DNA of 64,000 nucleotides, from the NCBI GenBank assembly GCA_910587485.1, contig CAJUKN010000006.1, positions 122,450-186,449 on the forward strand, given 5' to 3'. Numbering within the stretch: the stretch's first letter is position 1; each line of letters starts with the position of its first letter. This stretch comes from an uncultured Lachnospira sp. (GTDB lineage: Bacteria; Bacillota; Clostridia; Lachnospirales; Lachnospiraceae). Shown piece after piece: positions 26,893 through 37,900 of the stretch. The translations under genes and the position numbers were made by a program. The notes under the pieces were generated by a model. It saw only the letters and a list, made by a program, of their open reading frames with translations, was not told the origin of the DNA and searched no databases.

Positions 26893-28845
26893 ATGAAAAT
26901 TACATTAAAAGATGGTTCTGTAAAAGAGTATTCACAGGCAATGTCTGTTCTTGATATAGCAGCAGATATCAGTGAAGGTTTGGCACGTATGGCTTGTGCT
27001 GGTGAAGTTGATGGAAAGGTTGTAGATTTAAGAACACTCATTGATTCGGATTGTGAATTAAGTATACTTACATTTAATGATGAGGCAGGCAAGGCAGCAT
27101 ATAGACATACATGTTCGCATGTGCTTGCAGAGGCAGTGAAACGTCTTTATCCAGAGGCAAAACTTGCTATAGGTCCATCGATTGATACAGGATTTTATTA
27201 TGATTTTGATTGTCAATCATTTTCAAGAGAAGACCTTGATAAAATTGAAGCTGAGATGAAGAAAGTCATCAAAGAAGGTGCTGAAATTAAGCGTTTTGAA
27301 TTGCCTAGAGCGGAGGCAATCCAATTTATGGAGGACAGAAACGAACCTTACAAAGTAGAACTTATTAAGGATTTGCCAGAAGATGCCATTATTAGTTTTT
27401 ACAGTCAAGGTGAATTTACAGATTTATGTGCAGGACCACATCTTATGAATACTAAGACGATTAAAGCATTTAAACTGATTTCAAGTTCTGGAGCTTATTG
27501 GAGAGGCTCTGAAAAAAATAAAATGCTTACAAGAATTTATGGTACAGCATATACAAAAAAGACAGATTTAGAGGAGCATTTAAAACATCTTGAAGAAATT
27601 AAGTTAAGAGACCATAATAAATTGGGCAGGCAGATGGAAATTTTTACAACGGTTGATGTGATTGGGCAGGGACTTCCTTTGATTATGCCAAATGGTGTTA
27701 TTATAATGAATGAGTTAAAAAGATGGATTGAAGATGAGGAAAGCAAGCGTGGTTATATAAGAACACAGACGCCGCTTATGGCAAAGTCAGACCTCTATAA
27801 AATATCAGGTCATTGGGACCATTATAAAGAGGGTATGTTTGTTTTAGGTGATGAGGAAAAGGATAGTGAAGTATTTGCATTAAGACCAATGACTTGTCCA
27901 TTCCAATATTATGTATATAAAGCAAGCCAGAAAAGTTATAGAGATTTGCCATGCAGATATGGTGAGACGTCAACACTTTTTAGGAATGAAGATTCTGGAG
28001 AGATGCATGGTCTTACAAGAGTAAGGCAGTTTACAATTTCAGAAGGACATTTAATTGTCCGCCCAGACCAGATGGTAGAAGAATTTAAAGGCTGCCTTGC
28101 ACTGGCAAAATATTGTCTTGAGACATTAGGTGTTGAATCCGATGTAACTTATCATTTATCCAAGTGGGACCCAGACAATAAAGAAAAATATATCGGTGAA
28201 CCAGAAGTTTGGGAAGAAACACAACAAAATATTCGAGAGATTTTAACACAACTTCATATTCAATTTACAGAAGAAGTTGGCGAGGCTGCATTTTATGGAC
28301 CAAAAGTTGATATTAATGCAAAAAATGTATATGGCAAAGAAGATACAATGATTACGATTCAGTGGGATGCATTGCTTGCTGAACAGTTTGATATGTATTA
28401 TATTGATGAGAATGGTGAGAAAAAGCGTCCATATATTATCCACAGAACGTCGTTGGGTTGTTATGAGCGAACCCTTGCTTGGCTGATTGAAAAATATGCG
28501 GGATTGTTTCCAACATGGCTTTGTCCAGAACAGGTAAGAGTGCTTCCAATTTCAGAAAAGTATGCAGATTACGCACAAAAAGTAAATGAGCAAATTATTG
28601 CAAAAGGGATTAGAAGCAGTGTTGATAATCGTGCAGAAAAGATTGGCTTTAAGATTTGTGATGCAAGATTAAAGCGTGTCCCATATATGCTAGTTGTAGG
28701 TGAAAAGGAAAAAGAGGCAGGTCTTGTATCTGTAAGAAGCCGTTATGAAGGTGACGAGGGACAAAAGTCATTAGAGACGTTTATTCAAGATATTTGTAAG
28801 GAAATTCAGACAAAGGAAATTAGAGAAATTAAAGCACAAGATTAA
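26893..28845 (+). CDS. thrS: Threonyl-tRNA synthetase
   Basis: Charges tRNA-Thr. The 650 residues contain, in order, a TGS domain (KITLKDGSVKEYSQAM), the editing domain (HTCSHVLAEAVKRLYP, with the TDLCAGPH zinc/editing motif), the class II catalytic core (motif 2 around RNEDSGEMHGLTRVRQFT, motif 3 near IHRTSLGCYERTLAWLIEKY) and a C-terminal anticodon-binding domain. The start is the ATG after TGGAGGATTATT at 26893; the frame is open further upstream, but that part belongs to the leader. Expression is controlled by the T-box upstream. Confidence 0.96.
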   Translation: MKITLKDGSVKEYSQAMSVLDIAADISEGLARMACAGEVDGKVVDLRTLIDSDCELSILTFNDEAGKAAYRHTCSHVLAEAVKRLYPEAKLAIGPSIDTGFYYDFDCQSFSREDLDKIEAEMKKVIKEGAEIKRFELPRAEAIQFMEDRNEPYKVELIKDLPEDAIISFYSQGEFTDLCAGPHLMNTKTIKAFKLISSSGAYWRGSEKNKMLTRIYGTAYTKKTDLEEHLKHLEEIKLRDHNKLGRQMEIFTTVDVIGQGLPLIMPNGVIIMNELKRWIEDEESKRGYIRTQTPLMAKSDLYKISGHWDHYKEGMFVLGDEEKDSEVFALRPMTCPFQYYVYKASQKSYRDLPCRYGETSTLFRNEDSGEMHGLTRVRQFTISEGHLIVRPDQMVEEFKGCLALAKYCLETLGVESDVTYHLSKWDPDNKEKYIGEPEVWEETQQNIREILTQLHIQFTEEVGEAAFYGPKVDINAKNVYGKEDTMITIQWDALLAEQFDMYYIDENGEKKRPYIIHRTSLGCYERTLAWLIEKYAGLFPTWLCPEQVRVLPISEKYADYAQKVNEQIIAKGIRSSVDNRAEKIGFKICDARLKRVPYMLVVGEKEKEAGLVSVRSRYEGDEGQKSLETFIQDICKEIQTKEIREIKAQD

Positions 28846-28858
28846 AAACTATTTTTAC

Positions 28859-28982
28859 TCCCGCGAGCAACAAGCCAACCGGACAGATTGCGTAATGCTT
28901 GCCTGTTCGTTTGGCGACTGTCGCGAGGGTCAAATACCTAGCATCTTTTGGACACATTACAGTTTGTTATGGGGTATTTGAC
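28859..28982 (+). repeat. CCCGCGAGCA/TATTTGA structured repeat, copy 1
   Basis: CCCGCGAGCAA opens it, an inner stem (GCCAA to TTGGC) follows, then CGCGAGGG closes the first hairpin. It ends with a ten-base inverted repeat GTCAAATACC / GGTATTTGAC. A second copy is at 56124-56303. Both start soon after a gene stop. Confidence 0.7.
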
Positions 28983-29057
28983 TGATTTATGTCTTACTTT
29001 CTTTTGAAAAGGTCTATAATTTTGTTTTCTTTACAACCTGTTGCATATCAATTCAAT

Positions 29058-29573
29058 TTAGGTTCCCAAAAAAAATCTTTTTTGTGTTTCATACTCTGAC
29101 ATAATTGCTTGTATAAGTTGTGAATCCCCATGTGTATTATCAGGATGAAAAATCTTTAAGAGTTCTTTATATCTTTTCTTTAGTGACGTAGTATCATCAA
29201 CCCCTTTAAAAAATAACTTAACATTTTCAGAATAATTCATACCACGTCTAGCTTCTCGATATACTGTATCACGATAAACTAATTTTTCTCGCTCAAAGCG
29301 TTCTTTATCAAGGGCTAGTTGATGAAATCCATTTTCCATAACCTGCCATTGTTGGTCAAATAAGTTTTTTTGATTTTCTAGCTGTTTACTCAAAAGCAAA
29401 TTTCTTCTTTTTTGACGTTCCAACATACCTTTTTGTATTTCAATCAGTTTTCTTTCATCTTCTAACTCTTTATCTTTTTCATTAATTTTGATAATCTGTT
29501 CAAAAACCCATCTTTTTTTATACTCAATTTCATCTTCCGATAATTCTTGTGTTATCTCAAATTCCTCAGTCAT
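29058..29573 (-). CDS. Coiled-coil protein with C-terminal J domain
   Basis: A 171-residue protein. Residues about 20-105 are a charged coiled coil (repeated KDKELEDERKL-type heptads). The last 45 residues form a J-domain-like unit: LKKRYKELLKIFHPDN has the HPD motif that stimulates DnaK-type chaperones, followed by an acidic/aromatic helix. The start is the ATG nine bases after AAAGGA at 29573. It may recruit DnaK to a bound partner; no chaperone gene is nearby. A single gene. Confidence 0.75.
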   Translation of the reverse strand: MTEEFEITQELSEDEIEYKKRWVFEQIIKINEKDKELEDERKLIEIQKGMLERQKRRNLLLSKQLENQKNLFDQQWQVMENGFHQLALDKERFEREKLVYRDTVYREARRGMNYSENVKLFFKGVDDTTSLKKRYKELLKIFHPDNTHGDSQLIQAIMSEYETQKRFFLGT

Positions 29574-29681
29574 ACATAATAATCCTTTCATGCATCCTCT
29601 TTGCGATTCCTATGTCTTTAAATTTGAAGAAACATTATACACAAAATTATATATGTGTACTGACTGACAAGCTAAATCAAC

Positions 29682-30017
29682 TTAAATCCCGCTATGAAAC
29701 CAAAATACTTTAATAGCTTGACAATCTTCCTTCGTTCTAATAGTATGCTTCACTCCCGGCAAAGCAATAAATGAATCGCCTGCTTTTATTGGAAATATAA
29801 GGTCGTCCAATTTAGCAAATCCTTCTCCTTCCAGCACATAAAAACCTTCTTGGTCATCATGGCATCCCGGTTTTGGGCTAAATTCATAATCAGAATAAAT
29901 CGTTATTCCTGAACAACAGCCATTTACACAACCATTCTTCTCTGTGAGCAATTTATATCCTTTTTTACTATCGCCTTGACTTGCAATAACTTCTTCTAAT
30001 GTTATATAAGGTTTCAT
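29682..30017 (-). CDS. Cupin-domain protein
   Basis: A 111-residue cupin. The barrel motifs are FYVLEGEGFAKLDDLIFPI and an end motif ALPGVKHTIRTKEDC. The metal-binding set is partly replaced: motif 1 has CHDDQEGFY in place of HxHxxxxE. A Cys-rich stretch (NGCVNGCCSG) precedes it, which is unusual and could bind a metal or form disulphides. The start is uncertain: ATGs at 30056, 30026 and 30017 are all weak; I chose MKPYITLEE. Function is unknown. Confidence 0.65.
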   Translation of the reverse strand: MKPYITLEEVIASQGDSKKGYKLLTEKNGCVNGCCSGITIYSDYEFSPKPGCHDDQEGFYVLEGEGFAKLDDLIFPIKAGDSFIALPGVKHTIRTKEDCQAIKVFWFHSGI

Positions 30018-30158
30018 TATTATCATGCTACTCAAAATATGAACAAACATACTCATATAGTACTATATGATAGCTTAATTTTCAATACTTTTTCTGTAGA
30101 CTCTCCTTTCTCAAATTTAATTTCATCATGGAAGTCTCTCGCCTCTTAAGCAAAAGTT

Positions 30159-30233
30159 AGACTTACCTGTTTAAAAAATGCCACAAAATGACATGAAGAT
30201 TATAAGTAAGCAACTTGCGAATATCTATTTGAC
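30159..30233 (+). repeat. Two-hairpin repeat, copy R1
   Basis: It matches the family order ACTTACCTG, AATGCCAC..TGACATGAAG, GTAAGCAAC and TTGCGAATATCTATTTGAC. The rest of 30057-30428 holds only the terminator at 30314. Confidence 0.6.
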
Positions 30234-30313
30234 TAACTCATAATATATCCTATATTATCTATAATATCAATAACCATTATATTTTGCAAAATTTCTTAAA
30301 CCAACCAAAAATA

Positions 30314-30336
30314 ACGCGCGTATATTGTACGCGCGT
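30314..30336 (-). terminator. Terminator of the GH105 gene
   Basis: A perfect nine-base GC-rich stem (ACGCGCGTA/TACGCGCGT, five-base loop). Read on the minus strand it is followed by TATTTTT. Confidence 0.75.
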
Positions 30337-30428
30337 CATTGTCTTATGTCAACTCTTTATTGTTTATTTTATACTTATTTTATAGTCAGATACTTTTTTG
30401 GAAAATAAATACAATCTCTTATAAAATT

Positions 30429-31568
30429 TTATTGCTTACTCATTAACAATTCTGTATATGCAAGAAGGAATGGACCAACACCTTTTGCATCATCTTCAAC
30501 AATAGGCTCTGACATATAGTAATCATATGTACCCGGTCTGTTATCTTTGCCACCAAGACCTGCCACCAAACAGATACCACCAAGTGACATCTCGCCTTCT
30601 TTTGTTGTGAGATATTTGCTGCAAATTCCATCAATAGCTTTCTTTGCAGGTTCTCTATAACTTTCATCAAGAAAACCTAAGCGTACTCCTTTTAATAACG
30701 CATATGCCATAATAGAGCTTCCGCTTGTCTCTAAATAATTACGGTCCATACCACCATAATTAACTACTTGATACCACATACCGCTCTCGTCCTGATATTT
30801 AAGCATTGAATTGATAAGGTCTACAAATGCATCTTCTAACATCTTACATTCTGCATCATATTTATGGTCTGAATTATCCACTTTATCCAAAACATCAAGA
30901 AGTGCCATTGAATACCAGCCAATAGCTCTTAGCCAGCTATGCTGTGAAAGCCCTGTAACTTTATCACACCAAAATGCCTCTTTACTTGTATCAATAGCAT
31001 GAAAATAAAGCCCATTTAAAGGATTTCGCATATTTTCAATAACATATTTAAACTGTCTAAAAATATCATCATAATTCTTTCTGTCATTGAAACGTGTTTC
31101 ATACTCTACATAAAAAGGCTGTCCCATATACATACCATCAAGCCATACTTGATTAGGGTAGATGTCTTTGTGCCAAAAACTTCCTGCTCCATTGTCGCAT
31201 CGAGGCATTATCTTAATCTGAGAATATACAAGTTTAATTGCTTTCTTATATTTTTCTTTTCCTGTAAGGTCATATAACTCAAATAAAGTCTTGCCAGCAT
31301 TGATATTGTCAATATTTTTTTCACCTATACTGTAACCATCTATTGTACCATCTTCAAAAACTCTGTAACCTATAAATTCATCAGCAAACTTAAGATACTT
31401 ATCTTCTTTGGATATCGCATACATCTGAAGCACAGCCTTAATCATAACACCATCAATATAATTCCAATTTGCTTTAAGCCCCTGTTTAATCTTTTCAATA
31501 TTCCAAATTGGAGCTTCTGGTGTACTCTTATCCAACAATTCATTAATATACTTTACAATTACGTCCAT
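30429..31568 (-). CDS. GH105 unsaturated rhamnogalacturonyl hydrolase
   Basis: A 379-residue (alpha/alpha)6-barrel enzyme of GH88/GH105, which removes unsaturated galacturonate from oligosaccharides released by pectate or rhamnogalacturonan lyases. Signatures are NQVWLDGMYMGQPF (catalytic aspartate), HSWLRAIGWYSMALLDVL, NYLETSGSSIMAYALLKG and the end SEPIVEDDAKGVGPFLLAY. There is no signal peptide, so it acts in the cytoplasm on imported sugars. The ribosome site AAGGAGAAG precedes the ATG. No pectin transporter or lyase is in the window; GH43 lies 11 kb away. Confidence 0.9.
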   Translation of the reverse strand: MDVIVKYINELLDKSTPEAPIWNIEKIKQGLKANWNYIDGVMIKAVLQMYAISKEDKYLKFADEFIGYRVFEDGTIDGYSIGEKNIDNINAGKTLFELYDLTGKEKYKKAIKLVYSQIKIMPRCDNGAGSFWHKDIYPNQVWLDGMYMGQPFYVEYETRFNDRKNYDDIFRQFKYVIENMRNPLNGLYFHAIDTSKEAFWCDKVTGLSQHSWLRAIGWYSMALLDVLDKVDNSDHKYDAECKMLEDAFVDLINSMLKYQDESGMWYQVVNYGGMDRNYLETSGSSIMAYALLKGVRLGFLDESYREPAKKAIDGICSKYLTTKEGEMSLGGICLVAGLGGKDNRPGTYDYYMSEPIVEDDAKGVGPFLLAYTELLMSKQ

Positions 31569-31742
31569 TTCACTTCTCCTTCAAGTTGTCTTTTATCCGA
31601 TTAAAATTTTACCAAATTTTACTCACTTCTATATTGTACAATAATTAATACATAATATCAACACTTTTTATAACTTTTATTAAAATTACTATAAATTATT
31701 GTGTAATGTGAATATATGTATTTTAATCGCATCAGGGAAGAA

Positions 31743-31828
31743 TTAAACTTGCCTGTTAAAAAAAATGCCACGAAGGGGCAATGAGATTATAAGAAAGTAA
31801 TAAAGCAGATTGTGAATATTCACTTGAC
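31743..31828 (+). repeat. Two-hairpin repeat, copy R2
   Basis: Family match: ACTTGCCTG, AATGCCACGAAGGGGCAATG, then GCAGATTGTGAATATTCAC and TTGAC. It lies between GH105 and the XRE gene; the remainder of 31569-32002 is AT-rich and holds nothing else I can see. Confidence 0.6.
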
Positions 31829-32002
31829 ATTATTTCATAAAGTTTTATTTATATTTTTATTCAATCTACATTTTTAGCATATTTGTATTTCTTATTCATA
31901 CATATTAAATAGGTATATTAGCTTTTATAATACGCTTATCAGCGTGATATTTTGCAGTAAAAATAATATATGGTACTTAAAAAAGATAGGGAGCTTCAAT
32001 AT

Positions 32003-32347
32003 ATGGATGAATCATTTATAAGAAATCGCATTACTGAATTGCGTATGCAAAATGGTGTATCTGAATACAAAATGAGTTTGGATATGGGACATAGTAAAAG
32101 TTATATACAAAGTATTTCTTCTGGCAAAGCTTTACCTTCCTTATCAGAATTTTTATATATATGTGAATATTTACATGTAACCCCTAAAGAATTTTTTGAT
32201 ACAGGAGATAATTTCCCTCAATTAACCCATACGCTTTATGAAATCACAAGAAAATTGCCTGCTGATGATATTAAAATGCTGACACAACTTGCAGAACGCA
32301 TGTCTATGTATTCAGAAAAATTAAATGACAATAAGAAAAAATATTAA
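32003..32347 (+). CDS. XRE-family transcriptional regulator
   Basis: A 114-residue helix-turn-helix protein. The HTH spans about residues 5-58 (RITELRMQNGVSEYKMSLDM, then GHSKSYIQSISSGKALPSLS), ending in HVTPKEFFD, typical of XRE/Cro regulators. The C-terminal tail (ITRKLPADDIKMLTQLAERM) is probably for dimerisation. The start is the ATG about ten bases after GGGAG; an ATG 11 codons upstream has no ribosome site. It lies divergent from GH105, with repeat R2 between them, but no operator is evident. Confidence 0.8.
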   Translation: MDESFIRNRITELRMQNGVSEYKMSLDMGHSKSYIQSISSGKALPSLSEFLYICEYLHVTPKEFFDTGDNFPQLTHTLYEITRKLPADDIKMLTQLAERMSMYSEKLNDNKKKY

Positions 32348-32430
32348 TTGATAAACCTCAAAAAGATTATTGTAAAATATAATATCCTATTATTTAACTA
32401 TCAGGTAAGTCTTCCTCTTTTTAAGTGGGA

Positions 32431-32536
32431 TTAGGCTTACCTGCTTTGGCAGGATTCAAGTTCCTGTCAAAATGCCGCAAAGTGGCAATGAAGTTATGAG
32501 CAAGCAGCAAAATGAATTGCGAACATCTGCTTTAAC
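32431..32536 (+). repeat. Two-hairpin repeat, copy R3 (most complete 5' part)
   Basis: GGCTTACCTG, AATGCCGCAAAGTGGCAATG, TTATGAGCAAGCAGC, GAATTGCGAACATCTGC and TTTAAC appear in order. It carries an extra inner hairpin (GGCAGGA..TTCCTGTC). Confidence 0.6.
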
Positions 32537-32755
32537 TTCAATTTCTATATTTTATAACAGTCTTTTTGTATTATTTTGTATAGATATAATAAGTTATAGC
32601 CTTTTTTCATTTATTGACCAAGAATTATTTTTTTTATATTTATAAATATTATTATAAATATGTGAATTTGCTATTTTAGGCTTATATTGTATGTTAAAAA
32701 TATAATTAATTTATATATAATATTATAATCTTAGCAGTAAAGAAATGGAAAGCTT

Positions 32756-32824
32756 ATGACAAACAATGGGAGAATATATGACGTTGCTTTTAGGACATTA
32801 ATGAATGATTGTCCTAAATTATAA
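32756..32824 (+). pseudogene. Remnant of an Rpn-family nuclease gene start
   Basis: Twenty-two codons read MTNNGRIYDVAFRTLMNDCP then stop. The same opening, Y-D-x-x-F-R-T-L-x-x-D-C, is seen in the intact gene at 39557 and the dead copy at 39257. The rest of 32537-33203 shows an unassigned short frame (32805-32996) and no gene I can support. Confidence 0.55.
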
Positions 32825-33203
32825 CAGAGACAATTTTTTAGGGAGAAGTGACAATACAAACTTGGATAATCATATAAAACATGACAAAGAAGTTTGTAAG
32901 CATTTAAACAAAGTAGATTTAAACTGTGGTGTGTTGGATTTTCCTATCAATAGTTTGACGAGAGAGCGTGTATTTAATATCTTCAGAACAAATTAAAAAG
33001 ATATTTAAGCAAATAGACACATAGTCTATACTTGCAATAAAAATGAAAATTTTGTAATATAATAATAACTGTTTAGCTATGTTCAATACTATATTTTAGT
33101 GAGTTTTAAATGATATAGTTAAATAGTTACATATAATACTATGTTTATGTTTGCACTGCAATAAACATCATGTAGGTATAAGCAGTGTAGGAAAGGGGAA
33201 ATT

Positions 33204-34418
33204 ATGTTAAAAATAAATGATAATTATTTAAAATTGCCGGGCAGTTATCTTTTTTCAACGATAGCAAAAAAGGTTCAAGCATTTACAGAAGCGAATCCAG
33301 ATAAAAAGATTATACGTCTTGGAATAGGTGATGTGACACAGCCTTTGTCACCTGCAATTATTACAGCACTTCACGATGCCGTTGATGATATGTCTAAGGC
33401 AGAAACATTCCATGGATATGCTCCTGATTTGGGATATGCTTTTTTAAGAGAGGCAATAGCTGCCAATGATTATGTGGCACGTGGCTGTGATATTGCAGCA
33501 GATGAGATATTTATTAGTGATGGTGCAAAGTCTGACTCTGGCAATATTGGTGATATATTTTCAGTGGATAATAAAATTGCAGTCTGTGACCCTGTATATC
33601 CAGTTTATGTTGATACGAATGCTATGGCAGGACGAACAGGTGAGTATTTGACAGACCAACAAAAATGGAGCAATGTCATTTATATGCCTTGTACATCTGA
33701 AACAAATTTTGCTCCAGAGCTTCCAAAAGAAACACCAGATATTATCTATTTGTGTTTTCCAAATAATCCAACAGGTTCAACGATTACAAAGTCCGAACTT
33801 CAAAAATGGGTTGATTATGCAAATGAAACAGGCGCAGTGATTATTTATGATGCGGCTTATGAAGCCTATATTTCAGAAGAAAATGTGCCTCACTCAATCT
33901 ATGAATGTGATGGTGCGCAAACTTGTGCTATTGAGCTTAGGAGTTTTTCTAAAAATGCTGGATTTACAGGGGTTCGACTTGGTTTTACTGTTATTCCAAA
34001 GGCATTGAAGCGTGAGGGAACAACACTGCATAGCTTGTGGGCAAGAAGACATGGAACAAAGTTTAACGGCGCGCCATATATTGTGCAAAAAGCTGGTGAG
34101 GCAGTATATTCTGAAGCTGGAAAAGAGCAGACAAAGCAATTAATTGCATATTATATGAACAATGCCAAAGTGATTTTGGAAGGATTAAAAGCTGCTGGAT
34201 ATACGGTTTCTGGTGGTGTCAATGCTCCATATATCTGGTTAAAGACACCAGATAAGATGACTTCATGGGAATTTTTTGATTATCTTCTTGAAAAGGCAAA
34301 TGTTGTTGGTACACCGGGTTCAGGTTTTGGACCAAGCGGTGAAGGCTATTTTAGACTGACAGCGTTTGGCTCTTATGAAAATACAGTTGCAGCAGTAGAG
34401 CGAATTAAGGGAATGTAA
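33204..34418 (+). CDS. dapL: LL-diaminopimelate aminotransferase
   Basis: DapL makes LL-diaminopimelate directly from tetrahydrodipicolinate, a one-step route in lysine and peptidoglycan synthesis. The 404 residues carry the DapL hallmarks: IIRLGIGDVTQPLSPAII near the start, YLCFPNNPTGS, and the PLP lysine in RSFSKNAGFTGVRLG. The length fits. The ribosome site AGGAAAGGGG is clear. It is a single gene, with no other lysine gene close by. Confidence 0.95.
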   Translation: MLKINDNYLKLPGSYLFSTIAKKVQAFTEANPDKKIIRLGIGDVTQPLSPAIITALHDAVDDMSKAETFHGYAPDLGYAFLREAIAANDYVARGCDIAADEIFISDGAKSDSGNIGDIFSVDNKIAVCDPVYPVYVDTNAMAGRTGEYLTDQQKWSNVIYMPCTSETNFAPELPKETPDIIYLCFPNNPTGSTITKSELQKWVDYANETGAVIIYDAAYEAYISEENVPHSIYECDGAQTCAIELRSFSKNAGFTGVRLGFTVIPKALKREGTTLHSLWARRHGTKFNGAPYIVQKAGEAVYSEAGKEQTKQLIAYYMNNAKVILEGLKAAGYTVSGGVNAPYIWLKTPDKMTSWEFFDYLLEKANVVGTPGSGFGPSGEGYFRLTAFGSYENTVAAVERIKGM

Positions 34419-34915
34419 TTGGTATATGTTGATTTAATTTGTGGAATAGTAAGATAAAAGATATAGATAAGTAAGTATTAGGTGTGTTCTGTTAATAAGC
34501 AGAAGTAATATTTCGTGACAGATATGATTAAAGAGATGGTCGTTTTAATAAAAAACATACAAGATATAGTATATATTTGTGTAAAATAACTATATTTTGA
34601 ACTGTTTTTTAGTGCGGACATCTCTTTTTTTGTTGAAAATAAAAGTGATTATAAAACAATATTTGACAACAGATTATAGTAAATGTATTATTAGTATAAG
34701 TTGTTAATATTTGGATATTTGATATAAAAATCATATTGATAATGTTGATTGGGTAGAAATTTTTAAATCAAGAAAGGAGTGTTAATAATAAAAATGGACA
34801 GTAGTTAAAAAATTTATATGAAATATAAAAAAGTAATTAACAAAGTGTTTAAGCAAGATTTTAGCTTAGTATCATAAAATATATGATAAATAATAATAGT
34901 AAAGGAAACAAACAT
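34419..34915. other. AT-rich spacer with a weak long-range terminator
   Basis: AGAGATG near 34534 can pair with CATCTCT before a T run near 34628, with a loop of about 75 bases; this may end dapL. A 19-codon frame starts at 34818 but is not convincing. Nothing else is seen. Confidence 0.35.
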
Positions 34916-37900
34916 ATGAAAAAATTTAAAAAAAGAATATTTGCTATTGTTTTAACAATAACAATGATAATCAATCCATCACTTGTGCAATGGGCAGTAG
35001 GTGATGGAGATATGCAAGAAGTTTATGCACAAGAAAATGTAATAGAATCTGTATCAATGGGACAAGAACAGCTTGAAGTGTCAGGAAATAATGGAGTAGG
35101 TTCGCTTTTAGCAAAAGAAATCAATGGGGAATTAACAGAGCAGCAAGAAAATCAAGGTTATACAATTTTTGATGTTACTGTTGAGGGAAAAATGGCAACA
35201 GTTTCATTGGATGTAATAGAAGATTGTCGACTTATTGCAGGTATTTATAGTGAAAATGGAAAAGATTTGTTGGCTTCTGGTGTGGTTGATGTAGAAAAAA
35301 CAGCAAAAGATGCAGTTGTTACATTGGAAACGCAGGAAATGCCGCAATATTTTTTGGTAAAGGCATTTTTAGTCGATGAAACGATGGCTCCATTGTGTAG
35401 TGTTTATCAGTCTGAATTGTATACAAAGGAAATGCAGGAATTTTTGACAAAGACAACCGATGATTTTGAACAAAATAACGTGCTGAATTTAGATGAAGAT
35501 AAGACTAATAATTTTGCAGTTTACAAAGATAGTGTGAAAAAAATTGAAAAAGAAAATAACAAAAATATTGTTGTATCAGCAAATGATGAGACAGGTGTTT
35601 ATGTTTTAGAAAACATTGATAGTACGATTAAAAATTTAAAAAATGGTGATATTTTTGCGTATACATATGATGGACAAGAATTAATAGTAAAGGTTGATTC
35701 TGTTGTAGTGAATGGAAAGACTGCAACGATTTATAGTCAGGAAACGTCATTAGATGAAGTGTTTGATTATGTAAAGATTGATAATACAGGGGATTTGTCA
35801 AATGCTACTGTAGATACATCAAATCTTGATGAAGATGTTGTTTATAATGGATTGGTAGAGGGTACAAATGAAGCAGAGGTATATTCAGAAGAAGGGATTA
35901 TGCCAATGATAGAGGTAGAGGGAAAGCATGGCGTAGAACTTTCATATACTTTGAAAGAGAAAAAACTTGGTAATGATGATGATAGTGTTAAAGTTTCAGG
36001 TGGGTTAAAAATTAATGTGCAAACAAAAGTAAAAGCATATATAACATTATCTTATCAATATCTTGAATTTAAATTAGATTATTCAGTGAAAGTTTCTGTA
36101 AAGGGAGAAGGAAAAGGAACTTATAAAAAAGAACTTGGAAGCATTAAAAAATCCTTAGGATTTGGTGTTTCTTTAAAATTTACACCAACTTTTATAACAA
36201 GACTTGATGCAACTATAGAATACAGTGGAAAATTGAGTGCAGCAATGGGCTTTAAATATAGTTCTAAAAATGGATTTGGTGATAATTCTTCTACACCTAA
36301 AGTTGATACTCAATTAAAAGCAGAAGGAACAATTTTTGTAGGAATATCTTTTGAGCCTAAACTTATTGTTTTTTCAGATAAAGTTGCTAAAGCTAGTTTA
36401 GAAGCAGAAGTTGGAGCAGAATTAAAGGCGACAACGGATTCTAAAAATGGAAATACAAAGAATGTAAAACATGAATGTAATTGGCGTGAGTGTATTGATG
36501 GTGACATTTCAGCAAAAGCTAAAATATCAGCAAAAGTAAAGTTTTTAGATAGAGATAAATGGTCTTTTAGTGTTAAACTTTTAGATATAAACTGTAAGAT
36601 ATGTGATTTTTATTATTCATTGACATTTGCCGATTATGGACTGAAAGAGTGTCCACATTTTAAGTATAAAGTGAATGTTGATGTATGTGATAGTGATGAG
36701 CAGAAGCTAGAAAATGTGAAGATTGTGGTTGATGGACATGAGTATGAAACAGATGATAAAGGTCATGCAGAATTTTTTGTAAATGATGGAAACATAATAT
36801 TCACGTTTTCAAAAACGGGATATGAAACATATAAAAAAGAAGTAAAGATTAACAGTAAAGTAATAGAACTTGACAAGAAACCAAAAGAAATTTCTGTTAA
36901 GTTGATAAAGGAAAAAGGTGGAACAGGTGATAGTGGAGATGAGGAAAATGATAAAAATCCAGATAATGAACAGGAAAAATTGAAAATACAAAGCCAGACA
37001 GTGAGTTTGGGAAATAATCATAGTGCCGCAATAACAGAAGATGGAAGTTTATATTTATGGGGGAATGGTAATTGGGGACAATTAGGAGATGGAACAGGAA
37101 AACATAATAATATACCAATAAAAATAATGGATAATATAGCAAGTGTAAGTTTAGGAAGTAACCATAGTGCCGCAATAACAAAAGATGGAAGTTTATATTT
37201 ATGGGGATGGAATAGTCATGGAGAATTAGGAAATGGAACAACAGAGGTCAGTAGAACCCCAATAAAAATAATGGACAATGTAGCGAGTGTAAGTTTAGGA
37301 AGTAACCATAGTGCCGCAATAACAAAAGATGGAAGCTTATACTTATGGGGAAATAATAGTATTGGAGAATTAGGAAATGGAACAGGAGGAGAAGATGTTA
37401 AAAGTTTAATTCCAATAAAAATAATGGACAATGTAGAGAATGTAAGTTTAGGTAATCAATACAGTGCCGCAATAACAAAAGATGGAAGCTTATATTTATG
37501 GGGGAATGGCAATTTTGGACAATTAGGAGATGGAACAACATGGTTTCGAACTATTCCAAAAAAAATAATGGACAATGTAGTAAGTGTGAGTTTGGGATAT
37601 GCTCATAGTGCAGCGATAACAAAAGATGGAAGTTTATACTTATGGGGAAATAATAATTATGGACAATTAGGAGATGGAACAATAAAGAATAGTAGTACTC
37701 CAAAAAAAATAATGGACAATGTAGTAAGTGTAAGTTTAGGGGGAACAGATTATTACAGTAGTCATAGTGCCGCAATAGCAAAAGATGGAAGTTTATATTT
37801 ATGGGGATATAATAATGGTGGACAATTAGGAAATGGAACAACAAAGAATAGTAGCATTCCAAAAAAAATAATGGACAATGTAGCGAGTGTAAGTTTAGGA

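Noticed and set aside
32805..32996. A 63-codon frame between the XRE gene and dapL
   Set aside because: No ribosome site, no recognisable similarity, and it overlaps the Rpn-family remnant in another frame.
34883..34915. Upstream ATG for the RCC1/dockerin protein
   Set aside because: It adds a hydrophilic Asn-rich stretch before the signal peptide and has no ribosome site; AAAGGA precedes the ATG at 34916.
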